Shown: positions 20,762-32,500 of the stretch, piece after piece
Position numbering within the stretch: position 1 is the stretch's first letter
How the letters are laid out: each line of letters begins with the position of its first letter
Origin: Karalla daura
Taxonomy: Eukaryota > Chordata > Actinopteri > Chaetodontiformes > Leiognathidae
Length of the DNA stretch: 64,000 bases
Assembly (NCBI GenBank): GCA_029224185.1
Contig: CM055201.1
Span: 21,142,672-21,206,671 of the forward strand
Direction of reading: 5' to 3'
Made by a program: the position numbers and the translations under genes
The notes under the pieces: generated by a model
The model's input: only the letters and a program-made list of their open reading frames with translations
Told to the model about the DNA's origin: nothing
The model's database searches: none

Positions 20762-21473
20762 CAACAGATGGACATCACTTACAGCAACAAGCAGGAGCTG
20801 GATCAGACAGACATGTCAAAGATGTCATAAAAAGGATTTTATTCTTTTATCTGTTCTCATGGGACAAATATTCGGATGAACATGACTTCAATCACTTAAA
20901 CTGATCCAAGAGATCAGGTCCAGTTGTCTAAGGATTTGCTGCTAATTAAAGATATATAGATATATCTAAGAAGTAAGAGCAACTCTGATCAATATTTTAT
21001 ATTAATTATATTAATATTTTATATTAATATTATATTAATAATGGGATGAAGGATGGTGGTGGTCATGTAAGAAATCATATAAGGTATGTAGTGTATAGAT
21101 AAATACTGGTTGTCGTTCTAATGGTGTGTTATGGTGTGTCGTCGCACAGAGCAGTAAGTGGCTGCTGGATGAAGATCTGCTCTCCTCTCCACCTCCCAGT
21201 ATCAGCTCCCAGTACCAGCACCCAGTCAGAGCCTCTCCATCTCCAGCTGCTACAAGCTCTCTGGATCATCAGTACTCAGCTGATCCTGGGTCAGATCATC
21301 CTCCTCTGATCCTTCATACTCACAGAGACGACTTCCAGCTGATGAGAGAAGAAGACACAGCAGGAGTCATTGATCAGTGTTTACAGAGACGCCTCCATGG
21401 AGAAGAACCAGAGTTCAGCATGAAGACACTCAGTGAGGATCAGGAGAACATCAGCCTCATGTCTGCAGTTTAG
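20762..21473 (+). pseudogene. Plus-strand gene fragment at an NLR 3' end, copy 1
   Basis: Two exon-like parts lie on the strand opposite the NLR genes. The first (about 20762-20820) reads QQMDITYSNKQ-like sequence. The second (21126-21473) is open for 115 codons and includes WLLDEDLLSSPPPSISSQYQ, MREEDTAGVIDQCLQRRLHG and a C-terminus SEDQENISLMSAV with TAG at 21471. The same pair recurs at 45799-46530, and shorter remnants sit at 18780, 23590, 29230, 30940, 32040 and 63220. The parent gene is not recognised. It may be a captured fragment amplified along with the NLR 3' ends. Confidence 0.4.
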
Positions 21474-21492
21474 AGTCACCACAACTTTCACA

Positions 21493-24400
21493 TCATGTTG
21501 ATGTTGAACAGAAGAACAACATGGAGTCTGACCTCAGAATCTCCAGTCTACAGTGTGGACTCTCCAGAAGATCACACAGCTCCTTCACTGCTGAAGACTG
21601 CAGGTTGTTGTTACTAAGATACAGATGTTTCAGATGGGAGGGGTTGGACTTCAGAGCTGAGGCCAGAGAAGCACAGCTGGTCTCTGACAACCTGCAGCTC
21701 CTCAACCTGGATAAAGAATAAATAAATAATAAGCAAATCTATTTATGGTCCAATCGGTTGATCATTCCAACTGCCCTGCAGATTTCAGCCACTCATAGTT
21801 GGGTCATACTTGGGTCCTCAACTAAAACCCTGGTACTCTGTCCTGATCAATGATGAGCTTTTCACTGAATCATCATCCTACTGTCAGCACAACATTCATA
21901 CACCTGTTCATGTCCACACAGGTTAATAACACTCTGCTGATCTCAGAACAGTCTGGAATTAGAGGAGAAATTAACACAAAGAGACAAAAAACAAAATAAA
22001 TATAGCTTCTTCAGCTGAATAACATGATCAGTTTAAAAGAAAATGATTTCAGAGGATCTTCTGTGTATGAACGTGACCATTTAAGTAAAGTTATAAACAT
22101 CTGTTTAGGTGAAAACCAACAGTGGACAGTCCTGTAGTTTCTGTAGAGCAAAAGTCTTTTGGGACTCCAGAGTGAATTGAGTAAAAGGAACAGGAAAAAC
22201 TGATGCAAAGTAACAGAGTCAGTGAACTCACTCCATAGTCTCCAGTCTACAGAGTGGACTCTCCAGAAAACCACACAGCTCCTTCACTCCTGAATCCTGC
22301 AGGTTGGTGAGACTCAGATCCAGATGTTTCAGATGGGAGGGGTTGGACTTCAGAGCTGAGGCCAGAGAAGCACAGCTGGTCTCTGACAGCCTGCAGCTCA
22401 TCAACCTGAATAAAGAATAAATGAAGACATAAAAATCCATTCATAGTCTAATCAGATGAGTTCAGGTTCATAACATGCAGCTCAACATGACTCTGTCCTG
22501 ATCAATGAGCTTTTCTCTAAATGAGTCCAGTGACTTTGTCCTTGTGTTATTGATCATCATCATGTCTCCTTCTACAGACATCATCCAAATGTCAGCACAA
22601 CATTCATACACCTGTTCATGTCCACACAGGTTAATAACACTCTGCTGATCTCAGAACAGTCTGGAATTAGAGGAGAAATCAACACAGGATGAAGAAATAT
22701 TTCTAATTCAGAAGATAAACTTGATCAGTTCAAATTAAATGACAACAGTTTCTTTAATACTTTCATACTCCAGACTGATTTTAGTAAAGAAGAAAAAAAA
22801 CATCAAAATATGAAGTAAATCCACTGCTTTGAAAGTTATGTCTGAACATGAATCAGGTTCAGTTGTTGATGAAAACATCAGATGTTCAACAGTAACAGAG
22901 TCAGTGAACTCACTCCAGAGTCTCCAGTCTACAGTGTGGACTCTCCAGAAAACCACACAGCTCCTTCACTGATGAATCCTGCAGGTCATTGTTACTCAGA
23001 TTCAGATGTTTCAGATGGGAGGGATTGGACTTCAGAGCTGAGGCCAGAGAAGCACAGCTGGTCTCTGACAACCTGCAGCTCTTCAACCTGAATAAAGAAT
23101 AAATGAAGTCAGGTCAGAAGACAACGTTCCTGCTGGAATCTCTCAGTGTCTCATCATCTGCTCAGAGCTGAAGAAGGTTTCAAATCAACAAGAAAATGGA
23201 AACTCCAAACAGCTGAATGGTGCCAAAACTGATGTCTAGTCTGCTGTCTCTTTTCTCTCTCTCCTCCCAAGTGTGCGGGTCGCGGGGCAACACACAGGAC
23301 AGCCTGCGCAAAGTGCCAGTCCATTAAAAACTGGACATTTTAATGTATAAGACTCATAAAAAGAGGACTTGTCCTGGCAAAAGTGAATGTTTTGACACTG
23401 AATTTACAAGCATGGATCCATAGCAATTCAGTCATTTTCAACATGGCAACAAGGAGTACGCATGAAAGGGTGTTCATATTGGTCAATATAAACAAAGAAC
23501 TATTTCCTCTTCTTCAAGGGCAAAAGAGCTGTTCCAAGTTACCAACAGGGTTTGGAGCTCTGGAAACCACCTACTGGTGGAATACCATTAAGGCCCCCAC
23601 AACTTTCACATCATGTTGATCTCAGAACAGAAGAAAAGCATGGAGTCTGACCTCAGAGTCTCCAGTCTACAGAGTGGACTTTGCTGAAGATCACACAGCT
23701 CCTTCACTGCTGAATCCCGCAGCTTGTTGTAGCCTAGTTCCAGATGTTTGAGATGGGAGGGGTTGGACTTCAGAGCTGAGGCCAGAGAAGCACAGCTGGT
23801 CTCTGATAAACTGCAGTATCTCAACCTGAATGCAAAATAAAGATAAAAACCCATTCATAGTCCAATCAGAGGAGTTCAGGTTCATAACATGCAGCTCAAC
23901 ATGACTCTGTCCTGATCAATGAGCTTTTCTCTAAATGAGTCCAGTGACTTTGTCCTTGTGTTATTGATCATCATCATGTCTCCTTCTACAGACATCATCC
24001 AAATGTCAGCACAACATTCATACACCTGTTCATGTCCACACAGGTTAATAACACTCTGCTGATCTCAGAACAGTCTGGAATTAGAGGAGAAATCAACACA
24101 AAATGAAGAAATACTTGAAGAAAATATAAGGACAGTTACTGAGCATGAATCAGGTTCAGTTGTTGATGAAAACATCAGATGTTCAACAGTAACAGAGTCA
24201 GTGAACTCACTCCAGAGTCTCCAGTCTACAGTGTGGACTCTCCAGAAAACCACACAGCTCCTTCACTGCTGAATCCTGCAGGTCATTGTCACTCAGATCC
24301 AGATGTTTCAGATGGGAGGGGTTGGACTTCAGAGCTGAGGCCAGAGAAGCACAGCTGGTCTCTGATAAATTGCAGCTCCTCAACCTGAATAAAGAATAAA

Positions 24401-27400
24401 TTAAGTTTATACAAACACCAACAGGTGTGTTTTTAAAACACAGAAAATAAGTGAAATGAAGGAAATTCTGAATGTCTTCATAGATTTGAATCAGCTAGAT
24501 ACACACTGGACAAGATCAGACTGCATGAACTGACCTCAGAGTCTCCAGTCTACAGTCTGGACTCTTCAGTCCAGCACACAACAGCTCCACTGATGAATCC
24601 TGCAGGTTGTTGCTGCTCAGGTCCAGATGTGTCAGATGGGAGGGACTGGATCTCAGAGCTGAGGCCACGACTTCACAGTGAGAGTCTGAGAGTCCACAGC
24701 CAGAAAGTCTGTGATGACAAAGAAAATCACACTGAAATCTGAGATTCTAGACGGAGAGACTCTAGATGTTCAATCCCACAAAAATATTAAATGTAAATAA
24801 TAATGTAAATAAACATCTCTCTGATATAAACGATAGGACAGGACATTGTGTTCACTGTCAAAAGAAAAACTTGTTTAACGCCAAGATGAACCAATAAAGT
24901 GATCATCATCTTCATAACAGCTTCACTACAAACTCTGGACTCTATGGAGCCAACATCACACAGGACTGGACTCACTGAGCCTTCCTGCAGTTCCTCACAG
25001 CTGGAATCAGTCTCAGTCGTCCTCCGTCTGATGTGTTGTACTTCTTCAGGTCCAGCTCATCCAGAACCTTTTCTGACATCTCCAGCATGTAGGCCAGAGC
25101 TGAGCAGTGGATCTCTGAGAGCTTCTTCTCTGATATGTTCTCTGACTTCAGGAACTCTTGGATCTCCTGATGCACTGAGTGATCCTTCAGCTCCATCAGA
25201 CAGTGGAAGATGTTGATGCTTCTGTCAGGAGAGATATCATCACTCTTCATCTGCTTCAGGTTGTTGATGGCTCTCTGGATGGTTCTTGGACTGTTCTCTG
25301 TGTGACCCAGCAGACCTCCTAACACTCTCTGGTTGGACTCCAGAGAGAGGCCATGAAGGAAGCGCACAAACAGGTCCAGGTGACCATTTCTACTCTGGAG
25401 AGATTTCTCTGTATTGCTCCTCAGAAAGTCATCCAGGGATATCTGTGGCCGAACTGTCCCCGGGAAAGTCTTCAGTATCTCCTTCTGGCAGCTGGTGAGG
25501 CAGTGGATCATGTAGACTGCAGCCAGAAACTCCTGAACACTCAGATGAACAAAGCAGTAGATGTTTCTCTGGAAGATCACACAGTCTCTCCTGAAGATCT
25601 CTGTACAAACTCCTGAGTACACCGAGGCCTCTGAGACATCCAGACCACACCTCTCCAGGTCTTCTTGGTAGAACATGATGTCTCCTTTCTCCAGATGTTC
25701 AAACGCCAGCCTCCCCAGCTTCAGGAGAACTTCCCTGTCCTCCTCCATCAGCTCCTGTGGACTGGTGTCTGGTCTGTCCTGGTACTTCTGCTTCTTCCTC
25801 CTGGTCTGGAGCAGCAGGAAGTGTGAGTACAGGTCAGTCAGGGTCTGGGGCAGCTCTCCTCTCTGCTCTGATGTCAACATGTGCTCCAGAACTGTGGCAG
25901 TGATCCAGCAGAAGACTGGGATCTGACACATGATGTGGAGACTCCTGGAGGCCTTGATGTGTGAGATGATGGATGTGGACAGACTTTCATCTCTGAACCT
26001 CTTCCTGAAGTATTCCTCCTTCTGGTCATCAGTGAAGCCTCGTACTTCTGTGACTCTGTCCACACATCCAGGAGGGATGTGATTGGCTGCTGCAGGTCTG
26101 GAGGTGATCCAGACCAGAGCAGAGGGAAGCAGCTTCCCCTGGATGAGGTTTGTCAGCAGGACGCTGACTGAGGTCTTCTGGGAGACATCAGACACAACCT
26201 GATGGTTGTGGAAGTCCAGAGAGAGTCTGCTTTCATCCAGGCCGTCAAAGATGAAGAGCAGCTTCCAGAGGGAGAGCTGCTCTGCTGTCACCTTCTGGAA
26301 TGTTGGATGGAACACCTGGAGCAGAGAGAGAAGACTGTGCTGCTGCTCTCTGAGCAGGTTCAGCTCCCTGAAGGAAAGAACAATCACTGCACTGACATCT
26401 TGGTTTCCTGAACCCTCTGCCCAGTCCAGACTGAACTTCTGCACTGAGAAGGTTTTTCCAGCTCCAGCGACGCCGCTGGTCAGGACCACTCTGATGGAGC
26501 TCTGGTGGTCAGGTAAGGCTTTGAAGATGTCCTGGCACCTGATTGGAACATCATGAAGGATCTTCTTCTTCTTGGAGGTGGTCTCCAGCTGCATCACCTC
26601 ATGTCGGGTATTGACCTCTTCACTCTGTCCCTCTGTGATGTAGAGCTCAGTGTAGATGTTGTTGAGGAGGGTTCCACTTCCTGTCCCCTCAGTTCCTTCA
26701 GTCACACGTTCACATCTTCTCCTCACATTGATCTTATGTTCCTCTAAAACCTCCTGCAGACCTCCATCTGCTGACAGAGGAAACAAACACTGACACCAGA
26801 CCAGAGAGAGAATCTGGACACATGCAAATGACTGAACATGTTGAATTAATGATAATATATAATATGTTGAACAATATAACATATGTCCAGTTTTCAGAAA
26901 TGAAGACAACAGCAGACAGATGAATAGTCTTACTTGATACAACAATTTGTTCTTGAAGAGGAAATTCTGGAACGGCACTAAAACATGAAACATGTTGAGA
27001 AACATTATTTCTACATCATGCATAGAAAGTCTTCATCTTTAATGTGTCACCTTATATGAGTTGAATGTATAGTTTATAGAGTTTACAGCTTCTTACTATG
27101 TGTCTGAGGGTCCAGCTTCATCATTGAAGAATACACCAAGAGGATCTTTAGACTCATCACTCTTCATAGACAGACAGCTGGGTGCTGCAGACTCTGCTCT
27201 CTGTCTGTTCTTCTGAACTCTACAAACACAGACATGTTCTTCTTCATATGTGTCACATGAATCCTTGATCAATCCTCTGACTAAAGACACTCAGGAAGCT
27301 CCAAACACTCAAACTGCTGCTACTGAACAGAGTCAACATCTCTCATTTTGTTTCTATGATCTGTGATCAGGTCACAGCTTTTGAGGATGATTGACAGATG

Positions 27401-27930
27401 TCACAGACACATGACATGAGTCTGAAAGTGTTGAAGTGATCCAGAAACTGTCTGTGATCATGAAGCCTTGATGTTACTCTACAACTGACTGATGGAAGAA
27501 CGTTTCCAGCGAACAGCCAATGAGAGAGGAGCAGGTCTCTTACTGTGGGTCTGATGGTCCAGCTTCATCTCTGAAGTCTATAAAATGACCTTTAGACTGG
27601 TCACTCTTCATAGACAGACAGCTGGGTGCTGCAGACTCTCCATCCTCCTCTTCCTCCACATTAACACTCATCTTCTTCACTTCAGTCTGAGAAACAGGGC
27701 CAGCGACTTCCAGCTTAAATACAGTGATGCAGAGTTTAAAATACACACACACAGACACACACACATAGACTACATACTATCATTATCATAATACCACCAT
27801 CTGTTTTTCTGGCTCCATTCACTCTAAACTGACTATAAAACAGTAATAATGTTGGATTAACACTCACGTTGCCTCAGCTCCAGTTTTCCTCCTGCTGCTC
27901 TGTTGATTTACAAGTCTGGACAGACAAAGA
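21493..27930 (-). CDS. NLR gene A (NLRC3-like; FISNA-NACHT-LRR), complete
   Basis: Cytosolic NOD-like receptor of the fish-expanded NLRC3-like group, presumed to act in innate immune sensing or its control. In transcription order: non-coding exon (from about 27930 to 27868), start exon (ATG 27671), one N-terminal repeat exon, a 44-bp linker exon, the FISNA-NACHT exon, and six LRR exons ending at 21533. Splice phases agree throughout and no stop interrupts the coding exons. The last LRR exon can be read through its donor to a stop at 21493. No CARD, PYD or B30.2 exon is seen. An ISRE-like motif lies just upstream of the first exon, suggesting interferon control. Whether the gene is expressed cannot be told from the sequence. 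Confidence 0.75.
21533..21706 (-). CDS. Gene A LRR exon 6, terminal type
   Basis: 174-bp LRR exon in the family phase (1 nt, 57 codons, 2 nt), acceptor CCAG at 21707. It reads KHLYLSNNNLQSSAVKELC. The donor after it is the weak GTCAGA. Read through, it gives a short tail RSDSMLFFCS and a stop at 21493, so this is a candidate last exon. Confidence 0.75.
21720..22230. repeat. Conserved spacer block between LRR exons
   Basis: Intron with a block (about 21860-21980) that recurs after most LRR exons of the cluster (22490-22700, 23890-24100, 29825-30040, 31265-31450, 32430-32620, 49400-49640, 51090-51310, 63730-63960). It marks LRR exon plus spacer as the unit of duplication. Confidence 0.7.
22232..22405 (-). 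CDS. Gene A LRR exon 5
   Basis: 174 bp, donor GA/GTGAGT. Reads LDLSLTNLQDSGVKELCGF, with LTN at the variable positions after LDLS. Confidence 0.8.
22914..23087 (-). CDS. Gene A LRR exon 4
   Basis: 174 bp, donor GA/GTGAGT, acceptor TTCAG. Reads LNLSNNDLQDSSVKELCGF. Confidence 0.8.
23120..23600. other. Intron with unrecognised insertion
   Basis: About 230 bp at 23220-23450 (including gtgtgcgggtcgcggggcaa) is unlike the other LRR introns and looks like an inserted repeat. A stub of the plus-strand fragment's flank lies at 23600-23650. Confidence 0.4.
23652..23825 (-). CDS. Gene A LRR exon 3, terminal-type sequence
   Basis: 174 bp. Reads LELGYNKLRDSAVKELCDL. Its 3' side matches the terminal-type exons (donor GTCAGA, read-through tail SDSMLFFCSEINMM ending at 23606), although three more LRR exons follow. 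Confidence 0.75.
24211..24384 (-). CDS. Gene A LRR exon 2
   Basis: 174 bp, donor GA/GTGAGT. Reads LDLSDNDLQDSAVKELCGF. Confidence 0.8.
24535..24708 (-). CDS. Gene A LRR exon 1
   Basis: 174 bp, directly follows the NACHT exon. Of a distinct subtype, LSGCGLSDSHCEVVASALRS, with LLCAGLKSPDCRLETL at the end. The same subtype opens the LRR series in genes B (33399) and C (52538). Confidence 0.8.
24976..26767 (-). CDS. Gene A FISNA-NACHT exon
   Basis: 1,792-bp exon, acceptor GTCAGCAG at 26768, donor CA/GTGAGT at 24975, phase 1 in and 2 out. Residues about 1-85 of the exon are the FISNA domain (DGGLQEVLEEHKINVRRRCE onward). The NACHT ATPase follows, with Walker A GVAGAGKT at residues 99-106, Walker B LLFIFDGLDE at 170-179 and the sensor-like WITSRPAAA. 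A winged-helix and helical region follows. The linker before EKSLQS is short (about 25 residues) compared with genes B and C. The C-terminus NCRKA joins the first LRR exon in phase. FISNA next to NACHT is the hallmark of fish NLRC3-like NLRs. Confidence 0.93.
26934..26977 (-). CDS. Gene A linker exon
   Basis: 44-bp exon between acceptor TTTTAG at 26978 and donor GTAAGA at 26933. Reads AVPEFPLQEQIVVS. The same 44-bp exon occurs in genes B (35923) and C (55251). Confidence 0.7.
27097..27219 (-). CDS. Gene A N-terminal repeat exon
   Basis: 123-bp exon, phase 2 on both sides, acceptor TTTGTAG. Reads QKNRQRAESAAPSCLSMKSD and ends in a GPSDT motif. It is the single repeat copy of this gene; gene B has none and gene C nine. 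Confidence 0.75.
27544..27686 (-). CDS. Gene A start exon
   Basis: Acceptor CTCAG at 27687, ATG at 27671-27669, donor CCACA/GTAAGA. It reads MSVNVEEEEDGESAAPSCLS and ends FRDEAGPSDP. The second half resembles the repeat exon, so the repeat exon probably arose from the start exon or the reverse. Confidence 0.75.
27868..27930 (-). other. Gene A non-coding first exon
   Basis: Sequence GGAGCTGAGGCAAC followed by donor GTGAGTG is conserved with the first exons of genes B, C and pseudogene Z. The transcription start is not fixed; 27930 is approximate. Confidence 0.6.
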
Positions 27931-27934
27931 ATAT

Positions 27935-27944
27935 TTTCAGTTTT
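27935..27944 (-). promoter_or_regulatory. ISRE-like motif of gene A
   Basis: tttcagtttt on the plus strand, one base off the TTTCNNTTTC core, at the same distance from the conserved first exon as in the other genes. Confidence 0.45.
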
Positions 27945-27959
27945 ACTTCCTTTGTCGTT

Positions 27960-29200
27960 CCAAGATCTGAATCATGTGATTTGTCCTGTTCCTCATTTGC
28001 AGAAACCACTTCTGCTGTCAGCATGTGTGTATGTGTGTGAAAGAGCAACTTCCATGAGAGAGATAAAGAAGTGGGTAATCTGGTCGACCAGGTCTTTCTG
28101 TTCAGCATGTGTACTGAATGAACTCAGCATTATTTCACTGGGAACGCTGGACTTCAGTGTGTACAGGAGTTTTAGCTCAAACATCATTAAAGTCTCACAG
28201 ACATAGAAGATAAGCAGACAGTGTTCTGCAGCTATTCATGTCTGTCTATAAATGGTGGAAAGAGAGACTTACATTGCAGCTGCAAAATAGCAATGGCTAT
28301 TGTAAGGCGGCTTTGTACAGAAAAGGTTGGCATGTCTCCACGTCCCCAGCCACAGACGCTGTCACTTGCTCTGAAATGGTCGCGATCCTATCAGAATCCT
28401 GCAAAATTTTACTCTGCCAGTAGAATATTGATTCTGACAACCGTAAAATCAACAACCAGACACTTTGATGCTGGAAACGTTTTGCTCGCTCAACTTTTCT
28501 CTAACTTTTGTATCTGTCTCATTCAGAACGATCGGGCGCTTCCTCCCCTGCCTCTGCTGACATATAACTAGAACACAGGGAAATACAGCCTGCCACATCA
28601 CAGAGACACAGATTCACAACAGTCATATTTGGATATTGGTTTATTGGTCATTTATACTGGTTACGACTGGCAATACATTGCTTTGAACAATCTTTGATGA
28701 ATTGAAGTGTCAGTTTCTGACAACCTGCAGCTTTTAAGGTGACTTCAACCTGTTGCTGAGCCACTGCAAGTCGAACATCCCCGAGGAATCAGTCGTTACG
28801 ATGCAATTCAAACCAGTGTAAATGGTCACATCAGAGATTTCTAGAGTGAACTGGAAACTTGATGGCCAATGTTTCAGAGTCATTGAAAACATAAAAAAAA
28901 CATCACATTCTCAACCAGCACAATCAGTTCACTTTTCCCTCTATATAAGGAGGAAAGAACTAAATTAATGAAGCACTGCAGTGCATAAACACACCACAAT
29001 TCAAACATTCTTCATTCAATAATTTAATGAAGGATTTCAATGAAAATTATTCCATTTCTACTCACTGTCATGTTGTGATGAGCACCGTTTCAGAGCCACA
29101 TCTACTGCAGCACGCGTCCAATTATTTGAGTTTCTACTTTACTTTTCTACTTTAAGTGCTGACCACAGCACAACTGTGTGTCCTTGGACAACCTGTAAAT
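27960..29200. other. Upstream region of gene A
   Basis: The part 28060-28260 is conserved upstream of genes B (44170-44400) and C (62030-62280), including tgtactgaatgaa, ttttagctcaa and aaaatggtgg. The rest has no recognised gene. Confidence 0.5.
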
Positions 29201-29229
29201 ATTGGTGGTAAGTCAGCTATCGCTAACGC

Positions 29230-29538
29230 TCTCAGCCCTGAGAGCAGCTCAGCCTGCAGCACCGACAGTGTGCGCCACCTGCTGGATGAAGACCTGCTGC
29301 ATCAAACTCTCTGGATGGTCAGGACTTGGCTGATCCTGGGTCAGAACATCCTCCTTGATCCTTCATACTCAAAGAGTATATTCTCACCTGGTGAGAGAAG
29401 AAGACACAGCAGGAGTCATCAATCAGTGTTTACAGACTCCTGCATGGAGAAGAAACAGAGTTCAGCATGAAGACAGTGAGGGTCAGGAGAACATGAGCTT
29501 AGATCAGCTTTCAGTTTAGAGTCACCACAACCTTCACA
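29230..29538 (+). pseudogene. Plus-strand gene fragment, copy 2, deleted
   Basis: Reads PESSSACSTDSVRHLLDEDL, then diverges through deletions, and ends with a damaged version of the ...SEDQ... C-terminus near 29515. It lies just 3' of the last LRR exon of gene B. Confidence 0.4.
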
Positions 29539-32500
29539 TCATGTTGATCTCAGCAGAGAAGACAACATGGAGTCTGACCTCAGAGTCTTCAGTCTACAGT
29601 GTGGACTTTGCTGAAGATCACACAGCTCCTTCATTGCTGAATCCTGCAGGTTGTTGTAGCGCATATCCAGATGTTTCAGATGGGAGGGGTTGGACTTCAG
29701 AGCTGAGGCCAGAGAAGCACAACTGATATCTGACAACCTGCTTCTCCTCAACCTGGATTAAGAATAAATGAAGACATAAAAATCCATTTATAGTCCAATC
29801 AGATGAGTTCAGGTTCATAACATGCAGCTCAACATGACTCTGTCCTGATCAATGAGCTTTTCTCTAAATGAGTCCAGTGACTTTGTCCTTGTGTTATTGA
29901 TCATCATCATGTCTCCTTCTACAGACATCATCCAAATGTCAGCACAACATTCATACACCTGTTCATGTCCACACAGGTTAATAACACTCTGCTGATCTCA
30001 GAACAGGCTGGAATTAGAGGAGAAATCAACACAGGATGAAGAAATATTCAGAAGATAAACTTGATCGGTTTAAAACTAGAGGATTTCAGAGGATCTTCGG
30101 TGTATGGATGGGACTATTTGATAAAAGTTATAAACATTAATTTAGATCAACTAACAGTGTTCTATAGCTTCTATAGAACAAAAGTCTTTCCTGACTCAAG
30201 ACTGAATATAGTCATAGAAACAGTAAAATATGAAGCAAAGTAAATGCACAGCTTTATAGATGAAGGTTTTGTCTGAACATGAATCAGGTTCAGTTGTTGA
30301 TGAAAACATCAGATGTTCAACACTAACAGGGTCAGTGAACTCACTCCAGAGTCTCCAGTCTACAGAGTGGACTCTCCAGAAAACCACACAGCTCCTTCAC
30401 TCCTGAATCCTGCAGGTAGTTGTAGCTCAGATCCAGATGTTTCAGATGGGAGGGGTTGGACTTCAGAGCTGAGGCCAGAGAAGCACAGCTGATCTCTGAC
30501 AGTCTGCAGCTCTTCAACCTGAATAAAGAATAAATGAAGTCAGGTCAGAAGACAATGTTCCTGCTGGGATCTCTCAGTGTCTCATCATCTGCTCAGAGCT
30601 GAAGAAGGTTTCAAATCAACAAGTTTAGAAAATGGAAACTCCAAACAGCTGAAGCAACATGAAGCAGAGCTGTAAAGTACAAACAGAGAAGAAGAGCTCT
30701 CACTGATGTTAATGACAACGTGCTGCTACGTTAATACAGACGTGGTGACTCCACCTCTTCATCTCTGCAGCTCCACCTGTTTCTCCAAATGTATTCTTTA
30801 CCTCTCTCATTTACCTCTCCCGGAACCATCACCTTGCTGCGGTGGAGAGGTTTATGTGCCCCAATGAGCCTGAGAGCTATGTTGAGCAGCGGTAGGGGTG
30901 GGGAAACTTTTTGGGTCTTTTCTGTATACGTGTTTCTCTTCTAGAACATCAGCCTCATGTCTGCAGTTTAGAGTCACCACAACCTTCACATCATGTTGAT
31001 TTCAGAACAGAAGAACAACATGGAGTCTGATCTCAGAGTCTCCAGTCTACAGAGTGGACTCTCCAGAAGATCACACAGCTCCTTCTGTGCTGAGTCCTGC
31101 AGGTCGTTGTAGCTCAGATCCAGATGTTTGAGATGGGAGGGGTTGGACTTCAGAGCTGAGACCAGAGAAGCACAACTGGTCTCTGACAACCTGCAGCTCC
31201 TCAACCTCAGTAATAAGAAAAAAAGACGAAGTGTCCATTAATAGTTCAATCAAATGAGTTCAGGTTTATAACATGCAGCTCAACAGCGACTTTGTCCTTG
31301 TGATTGATCATCATCATGTCTCCTTCCACAGACATCATCCAAATGTCAGCACAACATTCATACACCTGTTCATGTCCACACAGGTTAATAACACTCTGCT
31401 GATCTCAGAACAGTGTGGAATTAGAGGAGAAACCAACACAGGATGAAGAAATATTTCTAATTCAGAAGATAAACTTGATCAGTTCAAAACTCTGAATGGA
31501 AAATTCAGTGGATCTTCTGTGTACGGATGTGACCACAAGTTATGAACATCAATTTAGGTCAACAACTAACACTGGTCATTTCCATGGATGCTTCAAGACT
31601 TGAGTCTAAAGTGACAAATTTTAGTACAAGAAACATGAAAATATGAAGCAAAGTAAATCCACAGCTTTATAGGTGATAGTTATGTCTGAACATGAATCAG
31701 GTTCAGTTGTTGATGAAAACATCAGATGTTCAACAGTAACAGAGTCAGTGAACTCACTCCAGAGTCTCCAGTCTACAGTGTGGACTCTCCAGAAGATCAC
31801 ACAGCTCCTTCACTCCTGAATCCTGCAGGTTGTTCTCACTCAGATCCAGATGTTTCAGATGGGAGGGGCTGGACTTCAGAGCTGAGGCCAGAGAAGCACA
31901 GCTGATCCCTGACAGACTGCAGAGACTCAACCTGATTGGAGAATGATGACGTCAGGTTAGGAGACAATGTTCGTGCTGGAATCTCTCAGTGTTTCATCAT
32001 CTGCTTGGAGCTGAAGAAGGAACACTGCTCTGCCTCAGTCGCTGGACTAAACCATGGAGAAGAACCAGAGTTCAGCATGAAGACACTCAGTGAGGATCAG
32101 GAGAACATCAGCCTCATGTCTGCAGTTTAGAGTCACCACAACCTTCACATCATGTTGATCTCAGCAGAGAAGAAGAACATGGAGTCTGACCTCAGAGTCT
32201 CCAGTCTACAGAGTGGACTCTCCAGAAGATCACACAGCTCCTTCACTGCTGAATCCTGCAGGTTGTTGTAGCTCAGATCCAGATGTTTCAGATGGGAGGG
32301 GTTGGACTTCAGAGCTGAGACCAGAGAAGCACAGCTGGTCTCTGACAGACTGCAGTTCATCAACCTGAATAAAGAATAAATGGAGATACAAAATATGTTA
32401 ATACACCATCCAGGTAACTTCAGGTTTATAACATGTAGCTCAACGTGACTCTTTGTCCTTTGTCCTGTTTTTGATCATCATCATGTCTCCTTCTACAGAC

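Noticed and set aside
21493..21706. B30.2/SPRY or other effector exon at the 3' end of the NLR genes
   Set aside because: Such exons follow the LRRs in some fish NLRs, but no B30.2-like motif was found between 18.4 and 21.5 kb, 28.0 and 29.5 kb or 44.0 and 46.5 kb.
25286..26747. Plus-strand frames over the NACHT exons (also 34696-35765 and 54014-55083)
   Set aside because: They are shadows of the strongly coding minus strand, repeated at the same relative place in all three NACHT exons.
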